Assembly: GCA_032871835.1 (NCBI GenBank)
Contig: CM065299.1
Coordinates: 83,457,652-83,521,651 of the forward strand
Direction of reading: 5' to 3'
Origin: Dipteronia dyeriana
Lineage: Eukaryota > Streptophyta > Magnoliopsida > Sapindales > Sapindaceae
DNA length: 64,000 bases
Both the position numbers and the translations under genes were made by a program. Below are positions 1 to 10,974 of this stretch, piece after piece. Within the stretch, counting starts at the first letter, position 1. Every line of letters starts with the position of its first letter. The notes beneath the pieces were generated by a model, which was not told the DNA's origin, searched no databases, and worked only from the letters and a program-made list of their open reading frames with translations.

Positions 1-452
1 ATTGTACTCTTCTCAGCCAATCTACCTAATGACCTAAATAATCCTTTTTAATCTGTTTTCAAGTGATTACAACACCATTGGTGAGCACAAAGCGTCAAAG
101 TATAGACAATCAAATTGTATGAAATCTTAGACCACTTGAAAACTAAAAGTCCTCAATGCCAAATCAACTTGGGAAAGAATCCATATTATTATTTTCTCAA
201 TAAACCAAAGCAAGCCAGTGGTAGAAAGGTATAGAATACAGAACAAGAGTGTAAATTCTTGTTCCTTGGATCATTTTCAGGATAAATCCTTTTCAACTTG
301 AAAAGAATCTATTTACAGTATAACATAAATTGTAAAAGGAAAGGGACTTGCAAGAATTAATTATACTGGGCAGCTCACAAATCCTACGGAACTGAAAGAA
401 TTTCAAAACAAATTCTGTTTAACAGAAACAAAGAATGAGAAACTAAACAAAC
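1..452. other. MUB intron sequence at left edge
   Basis: AT-rich sequence downstream (minus strand) of MUB exon 453-623. I looked for a last exon with a CAAX-type end and found none. A TTCTTTCAG acceptor-like site near 382-390 (minus) would lead to an early stop and is not convincing. Confidence 0.5.
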
Positions 453-623
453 CTGTCTTCTTTTTAGCAACATGAGGCTGTACGACAACATGCATGGTGA
501 TAACACTGCTAGGAAGGTCTCCAAAGGTTACTTTTGAATCGGCAAGGGTCTTGCTATTATCCAAAATTTTACCAGCATGTATAAGTTTTATATCATTCAC
601 CAACTTTGGTGCGATTGTTTTAC
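453..623 (-). CDS. MUB: MUB gene, second coding exon
   Basis: Reading leftwards, an AG acceptor (bases 625-624, in TCTGCAG) opens a frame beginning GKTIAPKLVNDIKLIHAGK and passing through SKVTFGDLPSSVITMHVVVQ to VAKKKT, where a GT donor starts at 452. This is the central and C-terminal part of the ubiquitin fold of membrane-anchored ubiquitin-fold (MUB) proteins, which are prenylated at a C-terminal CAAX box and sit at the plasma membrane, where family members bind ubiquitin-conjugating enzymes. The exon is 171 nt with phase-1 introns on both sides, and it joins in frame to the exon at 12242-12374 (WPQ + GKT). The last exon, which should encode the CAAX box, was not found in bases 1-452 and is probably left of the window. 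Family assignment and splice joins are seen directly; membrane location is family knowledge. Confidence 0.9.
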
Positions 624-979
624 CTGCAGATGCAAAGATTCCATTCAAAACTTGGCTGCAGGAATACCACTAGATAACATCTTAAAAACCCAAATCCCAT
701 AATTCAGTATTCACATATGCAAACATCATATGTACATAAGTCCTATAAGCAGACAAGTAATTTTTTATTTGACAGATGATCTTTTGATCCAACAATAAAA
801 GTTGTAGAGACTAGGGAGACAAAGTACAAGCATACAGAGCAAGATTTATGCTGTTCCAAGTGAAATGATGACAACAATTTAAGAGATAGGACGAACAGCA
901 GTAGATTTTTTATAGAAGGCACATTAATAATCCTGGTTTTAATGTATAAACCTAGATTCAGCAAAGGTCTGAATGATTA

Positions 980-1494
980 TGTTTAGACTGTTAGAAAATC
1001 TAAAAGATTTGGAGAGAGATTAGCATTCTTGGGTGGAAGGGAACAGGCTACTGACAAACAAGAAGTGAGTGCAATTGATATGACCTGAGGAAGATTATGT
1101 TATGACTTAATTAGGATTGCGTTTTTATTTTAATTATATTTTAGATTAGTTCCTATTTTGACTATGACAGAATAGGAAAATAAAAAATTAGTCCTACTAT
1201 AAATAGAACAATTATTTCTAGGGTTGTTATCTTTTGAATGTTTTATCAATAAAATTTGCTCTGCTAGGGTTCATCCAATTTCTTTTCGATTCAGCTTTTC
1301 TCAGTGAAATGCTTAGAAAGGCTTGGGCTAGGGTTAGGGTTAGGGCTAGGGCTAGGGTTAGGGTTAGGGTTAGGTAAATTCTGTTATCTGATTCTAGAGA
1401 GTCGATCGCTCAATTCTGTGAGTGGTTTGACTCAGATCCATCTATCTTTGGGTACAAGTTAGGGTTTTGTTGTGGGATCCAATCTAGGTCCTAT
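980..1494 (+). repeat. 5' LTR of element C
   Basis: About 515 bp, closely similar to 10489-10971. It differs mainly by a tract of eight GGGTTA/GGGCTA hexamers (1325-1374) where the 3' LTR has about two units. AATAAA-like poly(A) signals lie near 1246-1255. The 3' edge is uncertain by a few bases because the copies differ there (CCTATTT against CCTCAACA). The following TTGGTGCTTTCATTGAG (about 1496-1512) is in the primer-binding-site position; the tRNA is not identified. Confidence 0.88.
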
Positions 1495-1574
1495 TTGGTG
1501 CTTTCATTGAGAGGTTTCTATGGCCTTCTAAAATAAATTAAAAAAAAAAGAGAGAAAAAGAAAATTCAACAGCC

Positions 1575-3790
1575 ATGAGATCTAGGGAGGATTCTATTAT
1601 TCAAGGGCGTGGATCGAAGACTAACAAGTAACAGTTTGAAGCCTTGGAGGAGAATCAAGATCAGATTTTCAAGTTCCTATCAGAACTGACGACAACCATA
1701 GTGCATCTGACTAGGTAATACAATGATGCAATCGAGACACTTGAACGACAGTTGGCTGAAAACAAGGGGAAAGAAATGGTAGGTGAATAGACTCAAGAGG
1801 ATGGATGGAGATCACATAGTTCATGGCATGAGGCAGATTCTCGACAGGTGAGGTAGACGAGCCCAATCCGACTGGAAATTGTGAAGGGTTTAAGCGAGGA
1901 GGACGAGTGGAACGTGGGCCATTAGTGGTGGTGCGTTGGTTGCATGATAAGGTTTTTGAGGGGGAGATGGATGATGGATCTGATGAAGATGTGAGATGGG
2001 ACAGGAGGCCTCGTGGCCGAATGCCAATTTATGGGCAACGAAGGGAACCGTGGAGAGGTGCTACAGTATATGAAGGTGATAGGCAAAGAAAGAGGCACCA
2101 TAGTCGGGGCCCTAGAAAGTCGAAGATCGATTTTCTGCATTTCAATGGTGGAGACCCATATGAGTGGTTGGACAAGGAGGAGTACTACTTTCAGGTCTAT
2201 GAAGTGGCGAGGGCTAATTGGGTTTCTATTGCATGTATCACAATTGAGAGACTTGAACGACAGTTGGTTGAAAACAAGGGGAAGGAAATGATAGGCGGAC
2301 AGACTCAAGAGGATGGATGGAGATCACGTAGTTCATGGCATGAGGCAGAATTCTCGACAGGTGAGGTAGACGAGCCCAATCCGACAGGAAATCGTGAAGG
2401 GTTTAAGCGAGGAGGACGAGTGAAACGTGGGCCATTAGTGGTGGAGCTTTGGTTGCATGAAGAGGTTTTTGAGGGGGAGATGGATAATGATCTGAGGAAG
2501 ATGTGAGATGGGACAGGAGGCCTCGTGGCCGAATGCCAATTTATGGGCAGCAAAGGGAACCATGGTGAGGTGCTACAGTATATGAAGGTGATAGGCGAAG
2601 AGAAAGGCACCACAGTCGGGGCCCTAGAAAGCCGAAGATCAATTTTCTGCATTTTAATTGTAAAGACCCACATGAGTGGTTGGACAAGGTGGAGCACTAC
2701 TTTCAGGTCTATGAAGTGGCGACGGCCAATCGGGTTCTATTGCATGTATCTACCTTGATGGGAAGGCTAACAGCCGGTGGAGATGGATCAAAGCTCAGTA
2801 TGAGAAAGATGGAAGGCAAATGGGTTGGACGGCATTCGAGCGGGAGTTTTTGGCTCAACGGGGACCATCGCCGATTGTCAATCATCATGGGCAGTTGGCC
2901 AAGCTCAATCAGGAAGGAAAAGTTCAAGTATATATTGAGGAGTTTCGTCGATTGCAGATTTTGGTCAAGAGGTGGTCAGAAGAGTCATTATTAGGGACTT
3001 TATGGAAGGGTTGAAGTCGTGGTTAGCGAGGGAGATGAAACTGAAACGACCTCAAATATTGACTTAAGCAATGAGGATGGCGGAGATTTTAAAGGATAGT
3101 AACTATAGTGACAAGAAGCCGTTTAAGGAAAGTTCTGGGACTAAAAATTTTAAATCGGAGTCAAACAAAGATTTATGGAAAGGAAAGGAAGCTATTGAGG
3201 ATAGTTCTAAGAAGAAAAACAAAGACGTAAAAAAACTGACAAAGGAAGAGGTTCAAAAGAGAATAAAAAAGGGTTTATGCTTCAAATGCGGGGAGAAATG
3301 GAACAAGGACCATCGGTGTCGAACTGGAAAGATATTTACGATCATTGACTCAAGTGAATCAGATGATGATATTGTCAGTGACGAGGAAGCCAACAGTGAT
3401 AAGGGAGAGTTAAAGGTGGCTGAATTGGGAGAAAATAATTGTGAAGCCGAGTTGTCTTTAAATGCCATGTCTGGGGTTTCGAAACCATCCACTAAGAGGC
3501 TAATGGAATGGGTTGCTAAGTTCGAGGTTTCGATGTTGGTAGACTCTGGTTCCTTTCACAATTTCATTAAGAAAAATATCGTAAGGAAGCTTGGGCTGCG
3601 AGGGGCTGCCATAGAACCGTTTGATGTGAAGGTGGCTAATGGGGAAAAACTTAAGTGTGAGGAAGTGGTTCGCGAGGTGAAGATGAACGTGCAAGGAGTC
3701 AGGATTGCGGCTAATTTGCATATGGTCTCTAGTGGGAGTAGGTGTGGTGTTAGGCAACGCTTGGTTGAAGAGTATCGATAAGGTGGTTAC
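1575..3790 (+). pseudogene. Element C gag and protease, degenerate
   Basis: From ATG 1575 the frame reads MRSREDSIIQGRG then hits a stop; later pieces in shifted frames show a retrotransposon Gag core around 2660-3010 (DKVEHYFQVYEV, then AFEREFLAQRG and the EEFRRLQ region). The longest open piece, 3071-3781, holds a zinc knuckle CFKCGEKWNKDHRC (C70, C73, H81, C83), an acidic linker, and the protease active-site motif VDSGSFHNFI at about residues 157-166. The gag region contains a tandem duplication of about 511 bp (1741-2252 and 2253-2750), which alone makes it unlike a functional Gag. Stops at several points show decay. Confidence 0.85.
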
Positions 3791-4079
3791 AGACTTTGAC
3801 GCCATGACAATGAAATTCAAATCGGGTGGAAAAAAAAAAGAATATGGGCTGCTTTGTCTCTCAAGGAAATTAAACAGTGTGAAGCTCAGATGATAGAGAG
3901 GCTTTGCAAAGGGGGTGCCCAATGCTTTGTAGTAGTGAATGCTGGAGATTGACAATATGGGGAAAGTGAGAAAAAAAATACGGATGAGGTGCAAGACGAA
4001 TTACAGCGGCTGCCCGAGATAGTACGTAAGGTAGTGACAACATCGACAAGTTCTGAAGGTGCCAACTAGCTTACCACCA

Positions 4080-5340
4080 TCTTTCCATTTTGATCACTGC
4101 ATTTCTTTGAAAGATTAGGCGAAACCGGTCAATGTGCCTCCATATAGGTATGCCCATTTCCAGAAAGATGAGGTTAAGAGACAAGTAGAAGAGATGTTGA
4201 AGAATGGATTGATCAGGCAGAGTCAAAGTCCGTTTTTGTCTCCGGTGCTATTGGTGAGGAAAAAGGATGGGACTTGAAGATTTTGTATCGACTATCAGGC
4301 TCTGAATGAGGCAACTGTGAAGAACCGAATTCCTATTCCGACGACTGATGAGATGTTGGATGAGTTAGGGGCATGTGTGTTCACCAAGCTAGATTTACGA
4401 GCCGGGTACCACCAAATTCGGATGAATGAGGATGAGCACAAAACAGCCTTTCGGACGCATTCGGGGTTATATGAGTATCGGGTGATGCCATTTGGGTTGT
4501 GCAACACACTTTCTTCATTCCAGGCAGCCATGAATTCAATTTTCAGACCTTACCTGAGGAAGTTTGTTCTAGTGTTCTTTGACGATATTTTGGTATATTC
4601 AAAATCAATAGAGGAACACCTGAAGCGTTTGGAGTTGGTATTGGGGATACTAAAGGAGCATCACTTTTAATAAAATGTTAAAATGTGACTTTGTACCGGA
4701 GGAATTGCAATATCTTGGGCACATAATTTCATAAGCGGGAGTGACGGTTCATCCTAGGAAGATTGAGACCATGGTGTACTGGCCATTGCCAAAAGATGTG
4801 TCGACACTGAGAGGATTTTTGGGGTTAACATGTTACTACCGAAGGTTTGTGAAGTATTATGGACTGATTGCAAAACAATTGACTGATATGTTAAAAAAGA
4901 CAGTTTTGAGTGGACAGAAAAAGCAAAGAAAGCTTTTGGAGATTTGAAGAAGGCTATGACACAAACCCCTGTGTTGGCTTTGCCCAATTTTGAAAAGTCA
5001 TTCGAGGTCTATACCGATGCGAGTGGAGAGGGGATTAGGGTAGTCCTGGTACAAGAGAAGAAGCCTCTGGCGTTTGTTTCTACGGCTTAGGGCCAATGAA
5101 GAGGGCTTGGAGTCCTTATGCTAGGGAGATGTTAGCAGTGGTGCACGCGGTGAAGGTGTGGAGACTTTATTTATTGGATAAGAAATTCACCATTATCACC
5201 GATCAACAAGCTTTGAGGCACTTGTTGGAGTAGTGACCCTCGAGCAGTAGAAGTTTTTAGTTAAACTTCTTGGGTTTGAGTACAATATTGTTTACCAACC
5301 TGGTAGGGAAAACAAAGTAGTTGATGCCTTATCCAGAAAG
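4080..5340 (+). pseudogene. Element C reverse transcriptase and RNase H, degenerate
   Basis: Conceptual frames carry the Ty3/gypsy RT blocks in order: [23 protein letters not shown], the open piece 4317-4670 with [23 protein letters not shown] and the catalytic [10 protein letters not shown] (aspartates at 4581-4586), then the connection at 4741-4947 (GFLGLTCYYRRFV). RNase H follows with YTDASGEG near 5015 and ITDQQAL near 5200. Stops interrupt the frame at several places, for example in KKDGT*RF near 4275. The RT catalytic Asp pair is intact, but the polyprotein cannot be read through. Confidence 0.88.
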
Positions 5341-5559
5341 GAAGGCAGTTCAATATTGTGGTCTGTGTATGCAGACGATGAGGCAAGATTAATGGCACTC
5401 AGTAGGGTTGAATGGCGAGTTTGGGATCGAATTAAGGAGGCCATGCAGTTTGATGCCCGAACAGTGGAGATTTGTAAGAAGTTAGAGAACCACAAGGGTG
5501 GTGTAGAGACATTTAGCTATAAAAATAGGCTATTGTACTACAAAAACTATTTATATGTA

Positions 5560-6206
5560 CCGGGGGTACAGGGTTGAGAGAGGAGATTCTAACTCATTTT
5601 CACAATAGCAAAGAAGGAGATCATTTTGGATGGTTGCATACTTATATAAAGATCAAAAACTTTTTCTATTGAAAGGGCCTTAAAAATGAAGTGAAGAAAT
5701 TGGTGGCCAAGTGTGATATTTGTCAGAAGGTGAAGTATGACCAAAGGCAACCTATGGGGTTGTTGCAACCATTAGCGATACCTGAGAAAATTTAGGACTT
5801 TACCATGGACTTTGTGGAGGGGCTGCCTAGTAGTGGGAGTTACGAGTCAATTCTGGTTGTGGTGGATAGGTTGAGCAAGGGTGCCCATTTTATTCCGCTC
5901 AAACATCCTTTCACCGCTAGTAGTGTGGCTAAGGCATTTGTGGATAATGTAGTGAAATTGCATGGGATTCCGTAGAGTATCGTGACTGATCGAGGGAAAC
6001 TGTTTATGAGTTCTTTTTGATAGAAATTATTTACTTTGTAAGGTAACAAGTTGCAGGCAAGTTCCTCCTACAATCCACTGACGAACAGACAAAGGTAGTG
6101 AATCGAACTCTTGAGCAATACCTAAGGCGTTAATGTCATGAGTAGCAAAAGAGATAGAAAGATTACATTTCATGGGCTGAGTACTCGTACAGCATGTCAC
6201 ATCATG
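5560..6206 (+). pseudogene. Element C integrase, part before the hAT insertion
   Basis: Shows the zinc-binding CDICQKVKYDQRQ motif near 5710-5750, then [12 protein letters not shown] and [17 protein letters not shown] (first catalytic region) and SIVTDRGKLF (second Asp) near 5980. Stops replace residues at several positions. The coding sequence is cut at 6206, within the TSYHHALK-type segment, by the hAT element and resumes at 9844. Confidence 0.87.
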
Positions 6207-6233
6207 CTTTGAAGCAATGTTTAAAAAAACGTT

Positions 6234-6360
6234 ATGAGGCGCACCTCAAAACTTTTTGCCCAAAATTCGTTATGAGGCGGTAGCCTCAATAGCTGCTTAT
6301 GAGGCGGCCGTTTCGAAACGGCGCCTCAAAACGTTTATGAGGCTACGCCTTAATAGTTAT
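6234..6360. repeat. Left subterminal repeats of the hAT element
   Basis: Several copies of TTATGAGGC in direct orientation and inverted GCCTCA, including the palindromic GGCCGTTTCGAAACGGC (about 6306-6322). The right end (9780-9823) has matching GCCTCGCCTC and GCCTCAA motifs. In hAT elements such clusters are transposase-binding sites; that role here is inferred. Confidence 0.6.
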
Positions 6361-7379
6361 AATGTTAAATGTGAGTTTTTTATTAGGTTTTAAAATGTTT
6401 CAAAGCCCAAACCAAGCCCATTAGGTTTTTAAATTGTTATGAAGGCCCATTAAGAGTTTAAAACCCAATTAAGTTATTAAAATGTTTTGAAGCCCAAATA
6501 TAAAACCCATTAGTAAAACACAATAGAAAGAAGATATTAGGGTTTTTACTAAATACAAACTTATCTCATCTCATCTCATGTTTTTTCACTTTACTGCCGC
6601 CGACTTCTCTTCTTTAAATAGGTGTGTTTTCTTCTTCTAATCTTCTTCTAATCTTCTTCTTCGATTTTACTTCTTTTTTATTTTTTTTCTTCATTTATTT
6701 TTCTGCTACTTCTTTGTTACTCTTGCATGGTCTTTTGATTTTTTTTCGATTTTTTTTTCTGCTATTTCTTTGTTACTCTTGCATGGTCTTGAATCTTGAT
6801 CATTTTTTCTTCTTCTTTTTTCTCTTATTATTATTATAAATATAATACTTATAATATTATTATAACTAATTAACTAGTTATCTACTACTGCTGTAGTAGT
6901 GTAACTACTTTGTAAGTTAGTGTTAAACTGTTAATTAATTTTTTTTTAACATGTTTATGTATTGTTTAAAATTTAAATGCCATAATGCCAATTATTGCCA
7001 TGTATAATGTATTGTTTAAATAATTAAATGTTTACATTAATAAATTATAAATGTGTTGTTATAGTGTTATGTATTTATGTATGAAACTATGAATGTTTTG
7101 TATGTTTATAAATTATAAGTTATAATATAAACTATTAACTATATAAGTCTATAAGTTACTTATACGTATTTGATAACTGATATAACTACATAACTATATA
7201 ACAATATAACTATATAACTATATAAGTTATATACTTATATAACATACTGTTATGTTAGTATGTTACATTGTTACTTATGTGTTGTACTGTTATTATTGTT
7301 AATCTTTTATTTACTACTTTATATCAACTTATGGGCTGTTATGTTTATATACAGATTTTTAGTGTTTTAATTGATAAGC

Positions 7380-9487
7380 ATGTCGAATTCAAAAAGTGGG
7401 AGTGTTAGTAAGGGTAGAGCTAGATCTGATCCGACTTGGAAACATTATAAAGAGGTGGAACATGATGACGGAAAGTATTACAAATATGTTGTGTGCAATT
7501 ATTGCCAAGAAATAAAAGGAGGTGTGTCAAGGTTAAAACATCACCTAGCACAAACACAGAAAGATGCGAGGAAGTGCCCTAGTGTACCGGATGATGTTAA
7601 ACATGAAATGAAGACGTATTTAAAGATTAAGGAAAATGTTATGAAAGCTATGTAACGAAGTTTTGATGAGAGGGCAGATACTGGTTCTTATTACCGGACA
7701 CATGTAACTGGAGATGAAATTCAAGAAATGGGAGGATCTTGTCCAGGTAGCAGTGGTGGGTTAAGTTCAAGGGGAGTCCGAGGACCCCTTGATCGATTGT
7801 TTCCAAGCAAAGACAATGAGCATGGAAAGGGACACCTTCCTCCAAAGGATGCAAAGGAAGCATCAAAGTTAGTTACATTGGATGTTGGAAGATTATTTTT
7901 CGAGAATGGAATTCCTTTCAATGTAGCTGCAAGTCCTTCATTTGTAAGCATGTGTAGATCGCTTGGAGACTACGGTCGAGGTTACAAAGCTCCAAGACCT
8001 TATGATCTTTCTAGTTGGGTGTTGCAAACAAAAGTGGAGACTACGGGAAAATTTGTTAAGGATGTGAAAAAGACATGGAAAGCAACCGGAGTAACAATAA
8101 TGTCGGATGGTTGGACTGATATTAAAGGAAGAAGCTTGCTTAATTTTCTTGTCAACAATCCTAAAAGAACAATGTTCTTGAAGTACATTGATGCTTCTGA
8201 TGCGGTGAAAGATGCTGAGTTGATATTTAAGTTACTTGATAGTGTTGTGGAGGAAGTTAGGGAGGACTTAGTAGTTTAGGTTGTGACAGATAATGCCTTG
8301 GCATATAAAGTCGTGGGTAGGCTATTAATGGAGATAGAAAGCATCTCTATTGGACTCCTTGTGCAACACACTGTATTGATTTGATTCTTGAAGACATTGG
8401 AAAGTTGACACAACATAAGCGTGCTTTGTTGAAGGGAAGGAAAGTGAGTAATTACATTTATAACCATGGATGGGTTTTAGCATTGATAAGGGAGCACACA
8501 AAACGTGAACTTATTCACCCAGCTGCTACTAAAAGATGGGAGTTTCAAATGCATAGGCATTTGCATGCAGCTACATATTTCATGAATCCCTAATTTCAAT
8601 ATTCCGATAATTTCTCCAGCCATTTTGAGGTTAGATCGGGTTTGTTCCAAGTAATGGATACACTAATTGTCGACCAAGAAGAGAGAGAGCTAGCAAATAT
8701 CCAATTGGATGCTTATGTTGATAAAAGAGGGGTATTTGGGTATTTAATGGCTCAATCAACAATTAAGAAGCGTTCTCCTGGTAAGTAATACTTTTAAAGG
8801 TGTTTAATTTTTGAGTTAATTAAATATGTTAATTGATTAGGAGTTTAATGATTATTTTGGGTTTAATGTAGCTGATTGGTGGAATACATTTAGACATGAA
8901 ACTCCCGAATTACAGAAGTTTGCAGTGAAAGTCCTGAGTCTCACTTGTGCGGCTTCGGGATGTGAGCGTAATTGGAGCACATTTAATCAAGTAATAACTC
9001 ATTTACAGTTGATTTTTATTTCTCAAATATTCAAATTAAAATAAATTATAATTCTTAGTTTTGAATTGTTTAGGTCCACACAAAGAAAAGAAATCGTTTG
9101 TCAACAACAAAGATGCATAAGTTGGTTTACATTATGTACAACAAGAGATTGAAGGATAGACACTTGAGGAGGCAAAGACTTGAGGAGAATGAAGATCCAT
9201 TGATTGTTGATCATGTGTCATCCTATGATGAGTGGATGGTAGGCGATGACGATGAATTCAAAATTGATGAGTGGATGGTGGGAGAAGCCGAAGAGGATGA
9301 ATTAGGTGATGGAAATCAAGGGACATCATCAAAGAAGAGAAAGGGTCCTCCAACAAAAGATAAAGGAATAGAATTGATGGATGAGGAGGATGAATGGATA
9401 GATCACAACACGGATGATGATGATGAGGATATAGGCATTCAACATTTTAATGATTCATCACTTGATCTTTATAATGATGATGTTTAG
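7380..9487 (+). pseudogene. hAT transposase, degenerate, two introns
   Basis: From ATG 7380 (the open frame begins at 7371) the protein starts SNSKSGSVSKGRARSDPTW and has a BED-type zinc finger (CNYCQE, then KHHLAQTQKDARKC). A TAA at 7653 interrupts it; the same frame continues through SDGWTDIKGRSLLNFL (first catalytic-Asp region, DUF659 type) to VVTDNA after a TAG at 8277. A frameshift leads to ILEDIGKLTQHKRALLKG (8381-8593). About 100 residues seem missing between LIHPAATKR and WEFQMHRHLH. Introns 8781-8871 and 8991-9073 have GT..AG ends and restore ADWW and NQVHTKKRNRL. The dimerisation domain is ASGCERNWSTFNQ, and the protein ends in a very acidic tail to TAG at 9485-9487. Clearly non-functional. 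Confidence 0.9.
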
Positions 9488-9489
9488 TG

Positions 9490-9775
9490 ATAAGCCTTTA
9501 CTTTGTGAACTCTTTCGTATTTTATCATGTTGTGAACTCTTTTTTATTTTTATTATATCGTGAACTTGGTTTATTTTTATCATGTTGTGACTTGTAGACT
9601 TGGTTTATTTATATCAAGTTATGAACTTGTTTATTTTTATTATGTTATGAATTATTGGTTGTTTACTTGTTTTATGAGATTCAAGTATTTTTTATATATT
9701 ATGCTATGAATTATTGGTTGTTTTATGGGATTTAGGTGTTTTTTATATTTTTTATATTTGTTTTATACTATCCTT
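9490..9775 (+). repeat. AT-rich short tandem repeats in hAT 3' region
   Basis: Six to seven imperfect units of about 25-35 bp of the type TTATTTTTATCATGTTGTGA lie between the transposase stop and the right subterminal motifs. Related AT-rich sequence at 6840-7330 before the transposase has many TATAACTA units. No coding content in either. Confidence 0.6.
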
Positions 9776-9843
9776 ATTGAGGTTTACGCCTCGCCTCGGA
9801 AGAGAAAAATGCCTCAATACTAAAAACGTGTTTTAAAACATTG

Positions 9844-10480
9844 CTTTGAAGTAATGTATGGACGATCACCACCGATATTAAGCACTTATGAGAAAGGGAT
9901 GGCTCGAAATGAAGAAGTCGAGAGAGAGTTGGTGGCTAGGGATGAGGTTGTAGCTAAAGTGAAGAATGAGCTTGAGAAGGCTCAAGGGAGAATGAAGAAG
10001 TATTATGACCAAGGCAGACGAGATGTATCTTTTGAGCCAGTAGATTTCGTATATCTCAAACCTCAACCGTACCGACGAAAATCTCTAAAGAAAAAGTTCA
10101 ATGTGAAATTATCGCAGCGGTATTATTGGCCTTTTAAGGTGTTAGAGCGGATAGGTGAGGTGGCTTACAAATTAGAATTGCCGTCTACTTCTAGATTGCA
10201 TCCAGTGTTCCATGTTACAGTATTGAAAAAGAGAATGGGAAACCCGAGACTCATTTCAAGTGATTTATCGGCGTTTGACACAGAGGGTAACAAGCTGCTA
10301 CAGCCTCCAACAACTCTCCAATATCGCAGTTGGAAAAAAGGACGTGGTATGAAAAAGGTGTGGCAGGTTCTGGTTCAATGGTGAGGGATCCCGAGGGAGG
10401 AGGCTACTTGGGAAGACTATGTCGAGATGTTAGAACGTTTTCCAGATTTTTCCCTTGAGGATAAGGGTAGTTTTGAAGAG
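9844..10480 (+). pseudogene. Element C integrase C-terminus with chromodomain
   Basis: Continues directly from 6206 after one copy of CTTTGAAG. The open piece 9854-10384 starts MYGRSPPILSTYEKG, then RMKKYYDQGRRDV and RLHPVFHVTVLKK, the usual tail of gypsy integrase. After a TGA at 10382 the same frame reads EEATWEDYVEMLERFP, which with the preceding WQVLVQW forms a chromodomain-like module. In chromoviruses this module is thought to steer integration to marked chromatin. The TGA falls inside the module. Confidence 0.88.
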
Positions 10481-10488
10481 TGGGGGAA

Positions 10489-10971
10489 TGTTAAAACTGT
10501 TAGAAAATCTAAAAGAATTGGAGAGAGGTTAGCAATCTTAGGTGGAAGTGAACAGGCTATTGACAAACAAGAAGTGGGTGCAATTGATATGACCTGAGAA
10601 AGATTATGTTACGCCTTAATTAGGATTGTATTTTTATTTTAATTATGTTTTAGATTAGTTCCTATTTTGACTATGACAGAATAGGAAAATAGAAAACTAG
10701 TCCTATTATAAATAGAACTATTATTTTTAAGGTTGTTATCTTTTGAATGTTTTATCAATAAAATTGGCTCTGCTAGGGTTCATCCAATGCCTTTTCGATT
10801 TTGCTTTTCTCAATAAACTGCTTAGAAAGGCTTGGGCTAAGGTTAGGTAAATTCTATTATCTGATTATGGAGAGTCGATCGCTCATCTCTATGAGTGGTT
10901 TGACTCAGATCTATCTATCTTTAGGTACAAGTTAGGATTTTGTTGTTGGATCCCAATCTAGGTCCTCAACA
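10489..10971 (+). repeat. 3' LTR of element C
   Basis: 483 bp, starting TGTTAAAACTG after the polypurine tract and ending CCTCAACA before the GATTA target duplication. It carries only the unexpanded hexamer site GGGCTAAGGTTAGG near 10835-10848. Confidence 0.92.
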
Positions 10972-10974
10972 GAT

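Larger units (their letters stand above)
6215..9843 (+). mobile_element. hAT transposon nested in element C
   Basis: Imperfect terminal inverted repeats CAATGTTTAAAAAAACGTT (6215-6233) and its counterpart ending at 9843 (reverse complement CAATGTTTTAAAACACGTT), flanked by identical 8-bp duplications CTTTGAAG (6207-6214 and 9844-9851). An 8-bp duplication and a CA..TG-bounded short TIR fit the hAT superfamily. Length 3,629 bp. Subterminal regions carry many GAGGC/GCCTC motifs. It encodes a BED-finger/DUF659-type transposase with stops, a frameshift and an apparent internal deletion. Confidence 0.95.
980..10971 (+). mobile_element. Element C: Ty3/gypsy chromovirus in the MUB intron
   Basis: A complete but inactive LTR retrotransposon. 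The LTRs (980-1494 and 10489-10971) start TGTT; the right one ends CAACA, and GATTA flanks both sides (975-979 and 10972-10976), a 5-bp target duplication. A polypurine tract AGTGGGGGAA precedes the 3' LTR. Internal order is Gag with a zinc knuckle, aspartic protease, reverse transcriptase, RNase H, integrase and a C-terminal chromodomain-like segment, which marks the chromovirus branch (order as in Tekay- and Reina-type elements). The integrase is split by a hAT transposon. Many stops and frameshifts show it is not autonomous. Confidence 0.93.

Noticed and set aside
361..400. Last MUB exon after a TTCTTTCAG acceptor
   Set aside because: Joining it to exon 453-623 gives a stop after two codons without a CAAX box, unlike the family.
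1325..1374. True telomere or interstitial telomere block
   Set aside because: Only eight hexamers, a TTAGGG/CTAGGG mix, and placed within an LTR whose partner has the unexpanded site; local slippage explains it.
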